Source: Palaemon carinicauda | Lineage: Eukaryota; Arthropoda; Malacostraca; Decapoda; Palaemonidae | NCBI RefSeq assembly: GCF_036898095.1 | Contig: NC_090744.1 | Location: 10,640,598 to 10,704,597, forward strand | Direction of reading: 5' to 3' | Length of the DNA stretch: 64,000 nt | Shown here: positions 1 to 11,102 of the stretch, piece after piece | Layout of the letters: each line of letters opens with the position of its first letter | Position numbering within the stretch: the first letter of the stretch is position 1 | Notes under the pieces: generated by a model | The model's input: the letters and a program-made list of their open reading frames with translations, nothing else | The model's database searches: none | What the model was told of the DNA's origin: nothing | Program-made: the position numbers and the translations under genes

Positions 1-1093
1 ATTGTGCGGAAAATAGCTTTGGTAAAGATGAATGATTGGGAACCTGACACCAAAACGGAATACTAACGAAGAGGGACAGTGTGCTGATTTAGTGTTAAAC
101 TAAAATACTTTTAGTGAATGATAACAGAATAAGTGATGAAATATGAAAGAGAAAATGAAAATCATACTTGTTAATATATTTTGTTTAAATATAAATTTTT
201 CTTGAAGTTACTTTTCTTATGGCCGGTCTTAACTTTCTATTCCCCGAGTTCAATAACAGACCGGGCTACTTTTTTTTATCAGTAGACCCTTGTCTTTCGC
301 AGTTTATTAATAATGATAATTTCTAACTCATTATGGGTTGATGTTCTTGTTTCATATCTTGCTCTTCCTTTATCTTGAAATAGTGAGGTTTTAGATCTAG
401 CTTTTATGTGTATTTTACTGTTTTACTTAAAGGTTTATGTTTAAAGGCCACTTATGAATGGCTGGAAGAGGCAAGGGACAGTGACATTGCCTTAGCATGC
501 TGGTCAATGCCCTAGAGACCGACAGAGGAATCGCCAGGTAATGGCTGCTGATGACTCAGCAGGCTCTCCCTAACTCCCTATCCTTAGCCCACAAGGATGG
601 TGTGGTTGCAGACACTAAAGGAACTAACGAGTTCGATCAGGACTCGAACCCCTGTCTTGCGATCACCAGGCAAAGACGTTTTGTCATTTATCAAGAACTC
701 CAACATACTGTTTCCTTTTCTCTTTCTCATCTATCATTTTACTCCTGCTTCTCATATGTGTAACTTGGCTTAAATCTTTTATAAGCTCAGTATCATAACT
801 GTCTTGTGTTCTAACATATCTCGGTTCACAGAGATTTATTGAAGATTGGAAAAACGTTCTTCTCAGAGCCAATATGATATTTATGCTTTTATTACATACT
901 ATCTAGGGCATTTTCTAGGCCATGACAGTTCGAACTGAGAAGAGATGAAAACCTAATTTTACTTTACAGTCAATCTCTATTGTTTTACCAACATTAGTGA
1001 CTTTTCGGAATAGAACGATTCTTATTATGATGACATGCAACCCAACGTTGAGATGCTCAGACTCATAACCCACTGTTATTATAACAGTTTCGT
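1..1093. repeat. Segmental repeat, left copy (at least 1.1 kb)
   Basis: The first ~1.09 kb of the window reappears, with scattered substitutions and small indels, at 16551-17678 in the same orientation. The match is already present at base 1, so the repeat extends left of the window. The right copy stops at the scaffold gap. A SINE lies inside both copies. It could be a true segmental duplication, a long interspersed repeat family, or two haplotypes of one locus placed side by side during scaffolding. No coding function is seen in it. Confidence 0.85.
447..690 (-). mobile_element. tRNA-derived SINE
   Basis: Read on the minus strand, a tRNA-like head carries a perfect RNA polymerase III B box (GGTTCGAGTCC, 640-650). 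It is followed by a body that recurs at 17040-17300 and, split in two, at 48083-48320 plus 50167-50240. The shared body contains a stretch resembling CACCATCCTTGTGAGCTAAG and a distal part ending near CCCTTGCCTCT. It is a retroposed SINE, not a working tRNA gene, because no cloverleaf can be completed around the B box. Confidence 0.75.
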
Positions 1094-1635
1094 CGCAAAT
1101 TTACCAAGGGACGTTGCGGTTAGTTAAGGCAGAACATTTCGCGTTTGAAAGCCCTTTAGACATTTATTTTAATATTAGATTTCTCAAAGGAATCATTTTG
1201 TTGTATGTAACTTTATTGCAAAAAAAAACAGTAGCAAACCTTTTGCCAAACTACGAACACATGGATTGTGGTTATTATGTTGCGAAATGAACTGTATATA
1301 GTTTTTTATGTAATTTCACATGTTTAATATACGATATGATATGAAAAAAAACTGCGGAAATGCACTTCAAAAATTTTCCACTTACCTCTTCTTTTAATTA
1401 TTTTTTTCCCGTTTACAGTATGTGTTATCTCTGAAAACGATTGGATTATATTCTGTCTTAATACGTTTGTATCTTTAAGCATCATATCGTGTGTAGATAA
1501 ATGCGAGTCCCAAATTCTATTTATGCATGCATACGTCCTATATGTATGCTTGCCATTCTTTTCCTATGGCTATCACGATCATGTTTATTTGTAATAATGA
1601 AATTTTACATAAATACCTTATTTACTAAAATTAGT
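691..1635. other. No gene seen
   Basis: AT-rich sequence without a recognisable coding region. The first 400 bases belong to the segmental repeat shared with 17300-17678. The rest is unique within the window. Confidence 0.5.
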
Positions 1636-2473
1636 GAACGGTGCAAATTATGGAGCAGAAGTTGAATCCTAACAAAACTCAAGGTATGATTCTGAGTAGG
1701 TCAAGGACAGTTGCTCCTCAACATCCGAATCTCAGCATTGATAAAGTTTCTTTAACTCTTTATGACTAAAAGTTTTAGTTGTGATTCTCGACAACAAATT
1801 TACTTTTGAGAAACACATTAAGTCTGTGTCTTCTTCAATTGCACGAAAATTGGCGTATTGAGAAAGTCTATTCTGAAGAAGTGTTTTAATTCTTTCATTC
1901 TACCCTGTTTCAAGTATTGTTCTTCTGTCTGGTCTTCAGCTGCTGATTCACATCTTAATTTGTTGAACAGGATCTTCCGGTCTATTAAATTTCTTATTCC
2001 TGATCTAGATATTAATCTTTGGCACCGTCGTTCAATTAGTTCGTTATGCATGTTGCATACGATTTTTCATAATTCTGACCATCCTTTACATTCAGATCTT
2101 CCCTTTTAATTCTAATAGTCAGGCGTTCTCTATCATGAGTCTCAACACTACACTGTATTTTAGAAGTTTTATACCAGCTGAGACCAAGTTGTGGAATGAT
2201 CTTCCTAATCGGGGAGTTGAATCGGTAGAGCGTTAAAAGTTCAAACTAGCAGCAAATGTTTTTATGTTGAACAGGCTGACATATGTCTTTTTATAGTTTA
2301 TGTATGAAATATTTCTCTTAAAGATGTTTATGTTCATAAAATATTTTATTATAAATGTTCATTACTTCTCATATAGTTAATTATTTCCTTTACTTACTGG
2401 GCTATATTTCCCTGTTGGAGCACTTGGGGTTATAGCATAATGCTTTTCTAATTAAGGTTGTAGCTTACCGAGT
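1636..2473 (+). pseudogene. LINE fragment: C-terminal reverse transcriptase region and 3' UTR
   Basis: Conceptual translation across several frames gives the post-catalytic part of a Jockey/CR1-type non-LTR reverse transcriptase: a KLNPNKTQGMILSRSRTV-like segment, then an LPCFKYCSSVWSSAADSHL-like segment, then a HRRSISSLCML-like segment. These are interrupted by stops at about 1768 and 1859 and by frameshifts. A 3' UTR follows and ends in a (TAA)n tail at 2474. The same 3' end occurs at 10396-10815 and, inverted, at 47077-47470. The copy is 5'-truncated and dead. Confidence 0.75.
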
Positions 2474-2532
2474 AATAATAATGATAGTAATAATAATAAT
2501 AGTAATAATAAATGATGATGATGATGATGATG
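2474..2532 (+). repeat. (TAA)n/(TGA)n LINE tail microsatellite
   Basis: Trinucleotide run TAATAATAA with interspersed TGA, passing into (TGA)6 or so. It sits exactly at the 3' end of the preceding LINE fragment, as at the two other copies of this family in the window, so it is best read as the element's tail. Confidence 0.85.
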
Positions 2533-3123
2533 ATTCTTAGATTTAGGAACATTCGTATTTAAGTGAAAATTTATTTTAGTAACATAAAGTGATAGAAATA
2601 GCTTCAAGATGCATGTTACATAAAAGGTTGACATCATTCCTAATGAAATTATTGTTTGTTCTCCAGTCTCTCCCAAGGCATCATCCTTTCGAAAACGACA
2701 GCCATTTCTTCTCTATTTTTGTGTTAGCTTTAAAGAAAGTCTTAAAGAAGTAATTGTTAATAGGACTGTAACGTCACATGGAATTTGGTTTCATACACGT
2801 TGCCATCTTTTTTTTTTTATTATCTTTAGTAATTATAAAGGAAGACTTTTCCACTGATTGTTATTGCATTTTAACTGAAAATTCTGTAGTAACTTATCAG
2901 TATTTTTCATAAACTTGAAATTGCTGCTCAATGGAAGGAGTGTTTTCTGGTATTGTTCCGCTTATTAAGTAACTCCTAACTACTTTAATTAGCTTCCGTA
3001 TATTGTTCAGTGGATACTTTTCCAAAATCAAAGCATTGTTCTCTAGTCTTGGGTTGTGCCATAGCCTCTGTACGATGTTCTTCCAGCGCCAGCAATAAAA
3101 CTAGCGATGATATGATGAATGAT
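2533..3123. other. No gene seen
   Basis: AT-rich sequence between the LINE tail and the G-rich minisatellite. I see no coding region, repeat unit or RNA gene. Confidence 0.4.
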
Positions 3124-3460
3124 AGGCGGCCGTGTTTTCTCCCAGCGCCAAGGGGGGGGGGGGCGGGTAGCCACCCAGTGCCAGCATGGGAGGGGGGGCA
3201 GCCGCACAGGCCAGGTGGGAGAGGGGTCTCTCCGGCCAGTGCGGAGGGGGGGAGGGCAGCCACCCAGCGCCAGCCGGGGGAAGGGGGGGGGGGGGGGCAG
3301 CCACCCAGCGGCCGCTGGCGGAGGGGGGGGGGAGCCGACCAGCACCAGCCGGGGGGGGGGAGAGAACCGCCCAGCGCGAGGGGGGGGGGGGGGCAGTCGT
3401 CCAGCGCCAGCGGGAGTGGGGAGCCCTCCCCTCCCACCGGGAAGGGGAGAGCCCCGCCAG
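3124..3460. repeat. GC-rich minisatellite with poly-G runs
   Basis: A degenerate tandem array in which a core close to CCACCCAGCGCCAGC alternates with runs of 6 to 14 G. The core recurs roughly every 30-60 bases. Composition jumps from AT-rich flanks to about 75-80% GC. Long frames are open on both strands only because the array is poor in A and T. I do not call any of them a gene. The G runs satisfy the usual G-quadruplex pattern many times over on the plus strand. Confidence 0.85.
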
Positions 3461-3601
3461 GCCAACGATATAGAGTTCCTGGATCAGGGTTAGTTTTAGA
3501 AAAAAAAATGACGAAGAAGTCTTCATAAGAGAATGCAGTTCATGAAGCTCCTGAGGTATTTTTAGAAAGTCTTCAGAGAAGAATTGCATTCTTTCTACGC
3601 A

Positions 3602-3605
<4 letters not shown>

Positions 3606-3649
<44 letters not shown>

Positions 3650-3699
3650 ATATACATTATATATATATATATATATATATAATTAATACTGAAGTTGAG

Positions 3700-3745
<46 letters not shown>

Positions 3746-3814
3746 AAGCTATTAGTATCCAACAACAAATTCTTCTTTTGGCTTCAACTGGAGTCCAAAT
3801 GTCTTCAGGTATGA

Positions 3815-3856
<42 letters not shown>

Positions 3857-3919
3857 CCATTGGAATACGTCAAATTCTTTGTTTGGCTTCAACTGGGGTC
3901 CAAATGTCTTCAGGTAAGA

Positions 3920-3973
<54 letters not shown>

Positions 3974-3975
3974 CT
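3606..3975. repeat. Microsatellite cluster (TC)n, (TA)n, (GA)n with duplicated spacer
   Basis: A (TC)n run (3606-3648) and a (TA)n run (about 3656-3682) are followed by three (GA)n runs (about 3700-3748, 3818-3854, 3922-3971). The spacers before the second and third GA runs are copies of one another: both carry GGCTTCAACTGG, then GTCCAAATGTCTTCAGGTA, then AGAAGGAGAG or ATGAAGGAGAG. So the unit is spacer plus microsatellite, tandemly duplicated. Confidence 0.9.
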
Positions 3976-4400
3976 ACAAGATAAAGAAATACAGAGAGGA
4001 ATTAATAAAACAATAACAAAAGGGAAGATTTATTCATAGTTTTCTTTCTGGGCGAATCGTACCATTTATCAGCTAAGACGTTTCTGAGGCAAATCTCACC
4101 CTTTGAAGACCGTTCCGGAAGCGTTCTTATTTCATCTTCCTTCATTCCCAGAATGTATAAATTTCCTTTGTATTGTGTTAACAATTAAGGAAATAATCGG
4201 AAGAATAAGGAATCTCAAATCTCGTCTCTCTCTCTCTCCTCTCTCTCTCTCGTAGGAATCTTCAAAGTGTTTCCGGAGGAAAACATGAGAAATTTTACGC
4301 TGTAGATGATATTGTTCTTTTCCGAGGATTTCATTCCTTACTTCTTCGTTCGTTTTTCACTCCATTTATGGAAAATTCTATCATATTTTAATGGCCAGCG
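3976..4400. other. No gene seen; short (CT)n at 4226-4252
   Basis: AT-rich intergenic sequence with an interrupted (CT)n run. No coding region is recognised. Confidence 0.4.
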
Positions 4401-4450
4401 TACCTTATTGCCTTATTGCCTTATTTTTTGTTTGGGTTCCCCCAGGTCCC

Positions 4451-5318
4451 TCAGTGTGAGGCACCTCGTATATCCACCAGAGAGTTGCTAATACATCTTC
4501 CGGTGTATTTTGCATCTTCCAGTCTTGGATGGTCTGGGATGCATCTTAGGTATTTATCGAGCTGATTTTTAAACGCATCTACGCTCACTCCTGATATGTT
4601 TCTTAGATGAGCTGGCAGCACATTAAATAGTCGCTGCATTATCGATGCTGGTGCGTAGTGGATTAATGTCCTGTGCGCCTTTCTCAGTTTACCTGGAATG
4701 CTTTTTGGCACTACTAATCTACCTCGGCTTGCTCTTTCTGATACTTTAAGCTCCATGATGTTTTCAGCAATTCCTTCTATTTGCTTCCATGCTTGTATTA
4801 TCATGTAGCGTTCTCTTCTCCTTTCTAGACTGTATAGTTTTAAAAATTTCAGTCTTTCCCAGTAATCAAGGTCCTTAACTTCTTCTATTCTAGCAGTATA
4901 GGACCTTTGTACACTCTCTATTTGCGCAATATCCTTTTGGTAGTGTGGGTACCCATATCACATTGCAGTACTCGAGTGTACTACGCACATAAGTTTTGTA
5001 AAGCATAATCATGTGTTCAGCTTTTCTTGTTTTAAAGTGTCTGAATAACATTCCCATTTTTGCTTTACATTTAGCCAACAGTGTTGCTATTTGGTCGTTG
5101 CATAACATATTCCTATTTAAAATTACACCAAGGTCTTTAATTGCTTCCTTGTTTGTGATTGTCTCATTATTAGGTCCCTTGTATGCATACACCATTCCTT
5201 CTCTGTTTCCATAATTTATTGATTCGAATTTATCGGAGTTAAATACCATCCTATTTATCTCCGCCCATTCATATATTTTGTTTAGATCTCTTTGTAGTGA
5301 GTTTCCTATCTTCATCAC
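4451..5318 (-). pseudogene. LINE reverse transcriptase thumb and C-terminal region
   Basis: Two overlapping minus-strand frames (5318-4890 and 4804-4451) continue the reverse transcriptase. They include a 'W..INRMVFN..K' block, a 'IKDLGVILNRNM' block and an 'YVRSTLEYCNVIWVP' block, then an RLFNVLPAHLRNISGVSVDAF segment. These are the usual segments after the FADD box in CR1/Jockey-type LINEs. A frameshift at about 4890-4940 separates them. Confidence 0.8.
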
Positions 5319-5799
5319 AAGTAATTTCTCTACTTATTCTTGTGTCATCGGCGAAACTTCTCACTACGGAGTTTTCAACATCACAGTCTATGTCTGAGAT
5401 CATAATAACAAATAGCAGTGCAGCTAATACCGTACCTTGGGGCACACCAGATATTACCTGGGCTTCATCTGATTTCTCGTCATTTGCAACCACTATCTGT
5501 TTTCTGTTTTGCAGGAATTCTTTTACCCATTTTCCTATCTTTCCCACAATATTATGCTTTCTCATTTGTTTCTCCAATATGTTATGGTCTACCTTGTCAA
5601 AGGCTTTTGCAAAATCTAGATAGATCACATCTGTGTCTTTTTCATTTATCATATTATTGTATATGTTTTCATAGTGAGCTATCAGTTGGGTCTGTGTACT
5701 TTTTCCAGGTACGAAACCGTGTTGACCCATATTAAACAAATTATTTTTGACCAAATGGTTCATTATTTTCTTTTTTATTACCCTCTCATACACTTTCAT
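5269..5799 (-). pseudogene. LINE reverse transcriptase, catalytic core
   Basis: Successive reverse transcriptase motifs are visible: QHGFVPGKSTQTQL, then YLDFAKAFDKVDH (first catalytic Asp), then ISGVPQGTVLAALLFVIMI, then SFADDTRI with the catalytic Asp pair. The FADD box is intact. The frame is lost shortly after it at about 5310, and coding resemblance resumes in an overlapping frame (5318-4890). Confidence 0.9.
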
Positions 5800-5924
5800 A
5801 ATATGTGATGTTAGACTAACAGGTCTATAATTGCTTGCCTCTAGTCTTGATCCACTTTTGAAGATAGGGGTTATATAAGCTAATTTATGTTTAACATATA
5901 TCTCGCTCGTATCTATACTCTGTC

Positions 5925-6188
5925 TTAGCAGTATTGCAAGTGGCTTCGCGATAGTGTTTGCAGTTTTTTTTTAACAAAATCGCTTGGAACTCCATCTGGT
6001 CCGGCTGCCGATCCATTTTTAATTTCGTTTATAGCCGTGACAATATCTGCTTCATTAATATCTATATCCGTTAGATATTCAACATTTTCTTCTCTCATTT
6101 CTGTTTCATTATACTCATTCGCAATTCTTGGCGTGAACTCACTCTTATATTTTTCTGCTAATATGTTGCATATTTCCTTTTTTTTCAT
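5925..6188 (-). pseudogene. LINE reverse transcriptase, N-terminal block
   Basis: This frame carries an INEIKNGSAAGPDGVPSDFV stretch, the conserved 'AAGPDG(I/V)P' start of LINE reverse transcriptases. It then loses the frame at a poly-T/A run around 5970. The sequence continues into the main reverse transcriptase block at 5799-5269 in another frame. Confidence 0.85.
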
Positions 6189-6561
6189 TCGTTAGCCGTC
6201 CTTCAATTCTTAGAGGGCCTATTTCTATTTTCCTTTTATTCATCTTTTTTTGCATAGGAGTAAAGTACTTTGGGGGTTTCTTTTTATATTTTGAAGTGTC
6301 CTTTCTTCTAAGTCCCTTTTTTCATCTTCTTTCGACTGTATAATCTTTTGTTCTGCATTTTCTATCTTACATTTTATTTCCCTCATTTTCCACACATTTT
6401 TTTCTTTTGCAAGATTTTTCTTCCACTTTTTAATTTTCTGAAATAAGATTCTTCTGTCTCTTGGTATGCACGTCTTTTGTTTATTTTTTTTTTTCGGTAC
6501 ATATTTTTCAATAATTTTCTCCAGTATTTTGTACAGTATATCCGTATTTACCTGTATATTA

Positions 6562-6864
6562 TCACTTATAAATACATTTTTTCCATTCTTTATTCAGTTC
6601 TTCTTTTATTTCTGACCATTTTATATTCTTACTGTAAAAGTTATATTTTCCATATCCTTCCCAAAGTTTTGTGCTTTTATTAATTCTGTGATCACTTGCT
6701 TTGGAATGAACTATCAATTCTATGACATTGTGGTCTGAAATTCCCGTGTTATACACTATTATTTCTTTAACATAATTCACCTCATTCACAAATACTAGAT
6801 CTAGGACATTTTCCTTTCTTGTTGGAATGTGGTTTATTTGTTGCATATTATGTTCTAATAGCAT
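6562..6864 (-). pseudogene. LINE endonuclease domain remnant (C-terminal end)
   Basis: A 100-residue block contains THIPTRKENVLDLVF-like and GISDHNVIEL-like motifs (reading NHIPTRKENVLDLVFVNE and TGISDHNVIELIV). These are the penultimate and last conserved blocks of exonuclease-endonuclease-phosphatase domains in LINEs. The SDH triad histidine is present. The N-terminal catalytic blocks are absent because the element is truncated at about 6880. Confidence 0.8.
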
Positions 6865-6882
6865 ATCTTGAAGCTTTTCAAA

Positions 6883-6897
6883 AGAGAGAGAGAGAGG

Positions 6898-6941
<44 letters not shown>

Positions 6942-7032
6942 ATTCTTTTCACATTTCATTTCCGTTTATTCACAGACAGTAACGTTCATCCATCTCTTCG
7001 GTGAATAAACGGAAATGAAATATGAAAAGAAT

Positions 7033-7080
<48 letters not shown>

Positions 7081-7118
7081 CATATATACACACACATATA
7101 TATATATATATATATATC
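6883..7118. repeat. Inverted repeat: (GA)n arm, 34-bp arms, (CT)n arm, then (TA)n
   Basis: A (GA)n run ending at 6940 is followed by CATTCTTTTCACATTTCATT and TCCGTTTATTCAC (6941-6973). About 27 bases later the reverse complement appears (GTGAATAAACGGAAATGAAA, TATGAAAAGAATG, 7001-7033), followed by (CT)n to 7078. The two microsatellites are therefore part of the same hairpin, giving arms of roughly 80 bases. A (TA)n tract (7079-7118) follows. A related single arm occurs at 7605-7757. Confidence 0.85.
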
Positions 7119-7321
7119 AGCCATTATTAGTCCACTGCAGAACAAAAGCCTCGGACTTTTTTTACCAATTCACGTCTTTTCATGGTCTTTCTATGCCAGT
7201 TTATACCCACAAATTTTCTTAGTTCGTCAATCCATCGTTTTTCTCTTCCTTTCCCTGCTGGTTTTGCGATAACTAGGGACCCATTCGGTTATTCTTTGTC
7301 TATCTATTAATGTCCTTCTCC

Positions 7322-7325
<4 letters not shown>
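7119..7325 (-). pseudogene. LINE C-terminal fragment
   Basis: On the minus strand, broken frames give segments resembling TEWVPSY..KTSR..R..RWID followed by KFVGINWHRKTMKRR and then EAFVLQWTNNG. This pattern is common at the C-terminal end of RTE-like LINE polyproteins. At least two frameshifts are needed to read through. The nucleotide sequence AGTCCACTGCAGAACAAAAG near 7128 is also recognisable, more diverged, around 11120-11150. Confidence 0.5.
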
Positions 7326-7353
<28 letters not shown>

Positions 7354-7355
7354 GG

Positions 7356-7386
<31 letters not shown>

Positions 7387-7410
7387 GGAGAGAGAGAGAG
7401 GAGAGAGAGA
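7326..7410. repeat. (TA)n and (GA)n microsatellites
   Basis: A (TA)n run is followed by interrupted (GA)n. Confidence 0.9.
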
Positions 7411-7604
7411 CTAGTTGCTGACTGTATTAACTGAAGGTAAATAATTCCTTAAGACATATTGAATACTGACATAACATGACTTGTCATTACTTGAATTGAT
7501 CAGTTGTAGCAGAAACGATAATGAATAATGACGGAATGAGTACACAAGACGAATTTAAATAAGCATTGCTTAAATTGTTCATTTGGAGACTTGTAAGGAA
7601 GATG
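7411..7604. other. No gene seen
   Basis: Short AT-rich stretch between microsatellites without a recognised feature. Confidence 0.4.
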
Positions 7605-7757
<153 letters not shown>

Positions 7758-8209
7758 TTTCACGAGGCGTCTACTTGAGATGATGGCATTTTGGGCGTTT
7801 TTTTAATAGCACAGCTAAAAAAAAGAAAAAAAACAAAAATACGAGAGGTCAGGAGAAGGGATGACACGTCCGAATAGTAAGGCTACTGAGTAACCAGGTC
7901 AAGACGCTACAGACAACGATGCGGAAATCGTGAATTGAAATGTGTACTTTCTATTCTAAGTCTATTTCTGATATGGAAACAATATGATATAAAGGAAATT
8001 TACTGATAGGACATGTAACTGTGTAGCCATATATTTGTATAGAAAATATATACAATTTAAAACCATGTATTTCTTCCCTTTATCGGAATGCAAAGAAATT
8101 TACGTTTATACAAGAGTGAAAAATGAATTGACATAATTTTTATCTTATTAAGTTTATTGAAATATAAAGTGTTTTCTTATATTTTATTCATTACTATTAC
8201 AATTATATG
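7758..8209. other. No gene seen
   Basis: AT-rich sequence with A-rich interruptions near 7815. No coding region or RNA gene is recognised. Confidence 0.4.
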
Positions 8210-8211
8210 GG

Positions 8212-8303
<92 letters not shown>

Positions 8304-8311
8304 CAGGTATA

Positions 8312-8395
<84 letters not shown>

Positions 8396-8403
8396 CATAC
8401 ATA

Positions 8404-8447
<44 letters not shown>

Positions 8448-8448
8448 A
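8210..8448. repeat. Long (TA)n tract with internal (GA)n
   Basis: About 240 bases of TATA repeats with TACATA interruptions, divided by a (GA)n run at about 8269-8300. Open frames across it are an artefact of the dinucleotide periodicity. Confidence 0.95.
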
Positions 8449-8592
8449 CTGGGTCTTTTCACTAAGTACATTATAAACTTACAGCAAAAAAACGTTCTGT
8501 AATTAGGGAGACAATTACAGATTTACCTATATTGTTAGTTAATCTAATAAACCTATAAGTATTCACACACACACACACACACACACACAGAG

Positions 8593-8638
<46 letters not shown>

Positions 8639-9124
8639 GTTTTGGTAACACTAAATATGATCAATCCCGAAATCTGTTATCTACATTTATGAAAAAGGAA
8701 GACAAGCGGCTGACGCGTAATGGTGGATAATCGTTTAAAAAAAAAAAAAAATATCACTGGAAAGAAATCCCTTTGTATGTCTTTTACTTTGAATCCTGGT
8801 TAAACCTGTGGAAAAAACTTTGAAAATTAATATTGAGGCATAACACCCCATCAGTTTAATCTCTGACTTTTTCATATATGTTACTAGGTTGTGACCCCTT
8901 TCCAGTCTGGTAGTTCTCGTGAATATTACAAAAACGTTGCATTCCATACTTGATATTTTACTTTTTTTCTTACTTTCACAACTTTTCATTAAGTTACGTA
9001 GATGGTATTCTGATAATTATTTGAACCATTAAGTTAATAATGAACTATTGTATTTGTGGAAATGGAAATTACCTCTTCCATGATATTCAATTCTATCGTC
9101 AACTTGAGTGTTTTCCTTATTCAT

Positions 9125-9128
<4 letters not shown>
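8449..9128. repeat. (CA)n/(GA)n at 8565-8635; otherwise no gene seen
   Basis: A (CA)n run passes into (GA)n at 8565-8635. The flanking sequence is AT-rich and shows no coding region, RNA gene or transposon signature that I can name. Confidence 0.6.

Positions 9129-9168
<40 letters not shown>
9129..9168. repeat. (TA)n microsatellite
   Basis: Uninterrupted TA dinucleotides. Confidence 0.95.
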
Positions 9169-9173
<5 letters not shown>

Positions 9174-9261
9174 GGGGGGTAAAGTATGTATTGTTGTAAT
9201 ATTGATCCTTTTCCCTGCCAAGGGGTGGCTCCTGAGAAAATAGACATTCTTTATTTAGGTG

Positions 9262-10180
9262 CTCATATCATCATAATCATCATCATCTACGCCTAATGAC
9301 GCCAGTCATTTACTTCTTGAGCTTTTAGATCAATACTTCGCCATTTATCATCTCCGATTTCACTCTTCATAGTCCTCAGCCATATAGGCCTGGTCTTCCA
9401 ACTCTTCTAGGGCCTTGTGAAAGTTTGGTGAAGTAATCTCTCTTGGGGAGTGCGAAGAGCATGCCAAAACTATTGATATCTGCCCTTCACTATGATCTCA
9501 TCCACATATGGCACTCGAGCAATTTTTTTGTTGTTTCATTTCCAATCCTGTCCTGCCATTTTACTCCCAATATTCTTCTAAGGGCTTTGTTCTCAAATCT
9601 ACAAAATCTGTTGGATATTGGTTCATTGTTATACCATGACTCATGTCCATACAGTAAGGGTTATCTCACTAAACTGATATATAGTCTAATTTTTATATGT
9701 AATTTCAGGTGATTTTAATTTCCAAATTTTACTTAACCTACCCATTGTCTGATTTTTTTTTCAATCTTTCATTAAACTTAAGTTCTAAAGATACTATGAT
9801 AGAGATCATAGTTCCTAAATATTTAAATGATTCCACCTCATTAATTCTCTCTCCATCCAATGATATTTTATCTTCCTTGGAATATTCCGTTCTCATCATC
9901 TCTGTCGTTCTTCTATTTATCATGAGCCCAACATCATATGATATTTCATGCAGTCTGGTGAGCAATCTTTGCCAGGCCTGTGATGTTCTCCGAATAAGGA
10001 CAGCGTCATCAGCATACTTAAGGTCAACTAATTCAATGTTAACAATCCAGTACAATTCCTTCTCTACCTTTCCCAACTATTCTATGCATTACAAAATCCA
10101 TGAGGATGATAAAAAACATAGGTTAAAACACATTCCTTTGGAGTACTCCGCTGTTCACTGGAAATTCATTTGATAAGACT
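9262..10180 (-). pseudogene. RTE-like LINE fragment (reverse transcriptase end and 3' tail)
   Basis: On the minus strand, 10076-9738 encodes VDLKYADDAVLIRRTSQ (YADD catalytic box), followed by MINRRTTEMM and ESFKYLGTMIS blocks, as in RTE-type reverse transcriptases. Downstream the frame is repeatedly broken but resemblance continues to a short ATG/ATC-type tail (9262-9290, GATGATGATTATGATGAT on the minus strand), the kind of microsatellite tail typical of RTE elements. The 5' half of the element is missing. Confidence 0.75.
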
Positions 10181-10395
10181 CCACTAACATAAACTTTGCA
10201 CTTGCTATGCTATACCTGATTAATATTTAGGTAACCTTGCTTTAACTCATATTTGGAGGTCGAATCCTAACATGGAAATTACGGTTTCTTCTTTTATATC
10301 TACTCGAGATTTTAAGGTTTTGTAGTAACAAGCCTATAAATATAAAGAAAATCGAGAAAGAAGGGGGTCATATAATAAGTGGCTATAGATAAACC

Positions 10396-10815
10396 AGCAG
10401 ATTTTATGCACGTTGCATAAGATATTTTATAGCTCTGACCATCCTTTCTTTTGTATTCAGGTCTTCAGATCGTAAGGCTGAATACTACATAAAATTTTAG
10501 GAATTATTTTCCTGCTATGACCAAATTATGAAATGATCTTCCTAATCAGGCATTTGAATAAGTAGAACTGCAAAAATTCAAACTTACAGCGAATGTTTTT
10601 CTGTTGAACAGGCTGACATAAGTCTCTTTATAGTTTATATATGAAAGATCTCTTTTAATGTTGTTATTGTTCTCAAATATTTTATATTCACTGTTCATTA
10701 CTTCTCGTATTTCCTTACATCCTTTCCTTACTGGGCTATTATTCACTCTTGCAACCCTTGTGCTTATAGCATCCTGCTTTATCCAACTAGGGCTGGAGAT
10801 TGGGTAGTAATGATG
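10396..10815 (+). pseudogene. LINE 3' end, second copy of the 1636-2473 family
   Basis: Nucleotide similarity to 2036-2473 runs from TTATGCACGTTGCATA-like sequence, through TGTTGAACAGGCTGACATA, to CTTATAGCATCCTGCTTTAT. It ends in a short TAATAATA tail at about 10808. Only the last part of the coding region and the 3' UTR remain. It is 5'-truncated, as expected of LINE insertions. Confidence 0.8.
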
Positions 10816-10867
10816 ATAATAATATATGTATGTATATACTGTATATATATAATATATATATATATAG

Positions 10868-10901
<34 letters not shown>

Positions 10902-11012
10902 CGTGTATGTGTGTGTGTTCATGTCTGTGTATATTATGACTATACTGTGTATATATATATATATATATACATATATATATAAAATATATATATATATACA
11001 TACATATGTATA

Positions 11013-11056
<44 letters not shown>

Positions 11057-11102
11057 AATTATTTACACACACACACACGCATATATATATATATATATAT
11101 AT
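10816..11102. repeat. Complex (TA)n/(TG)n/(CA)n microsatellite
   Basis: Alternating purine-pyrimidine tracts: (TA)n, a GTGTGTGCGTGTATGTGTGT-like run at 10877-10920, further (TA)n, and a (CA)n run at about 11065-11078. Frames open on both strands are repeat artefacts. Confidence 0.95.

Larger units (their letters stand above)
4401..6880 (-). mobile_element. 5'-truncated non-LTR retrotransposon (LINE), CR1/Jockey-like
   Basis: On the minus strand the order is: end of an apurinic-type endonuclease (6864-6562), a linker, then reverse transcriptase (6188-4890), then a C-terminal segment ending near 4451. The 3' end has a short tandem of an 8-base unit (AAGGCAAT, about 4401-4430), which is a style of tail known from CR1-type elements. 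The 5' end runs into a (GA)n tract, so most of the endonuclease and any ORF1 are missing. Several frameshifts separate the coding blocks. Clade assignment is my inference from motifs only. Confidence 0.85.

Noticed and set aside
604..680. tRNA gene suggested by A and B boxes (also 17205-17270, 46335-46436, 48090-48150)
   Set aside because: Sequences around the B box do not complete a tRNA cloverleaf and are followed by the same SINE body in several copies, so they are retroposed SINE heads.
2985..3604. Five overlapping Gly-, Pro- and Ala-rich open frames
   Set aside because: They result from a poly-G minisatellite poor in stops on either strand, with no consistent start or homologous domain.
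8177..8471. Overlapping Tyr/Ile- and Ser/Leu-rich frames in TA/GA tracts (also near 7022, 10546-11211, 47391-47829)
   Set aside because: These are pure dinucleotide microsatellites, in which alternating codons avoid stops by composition.
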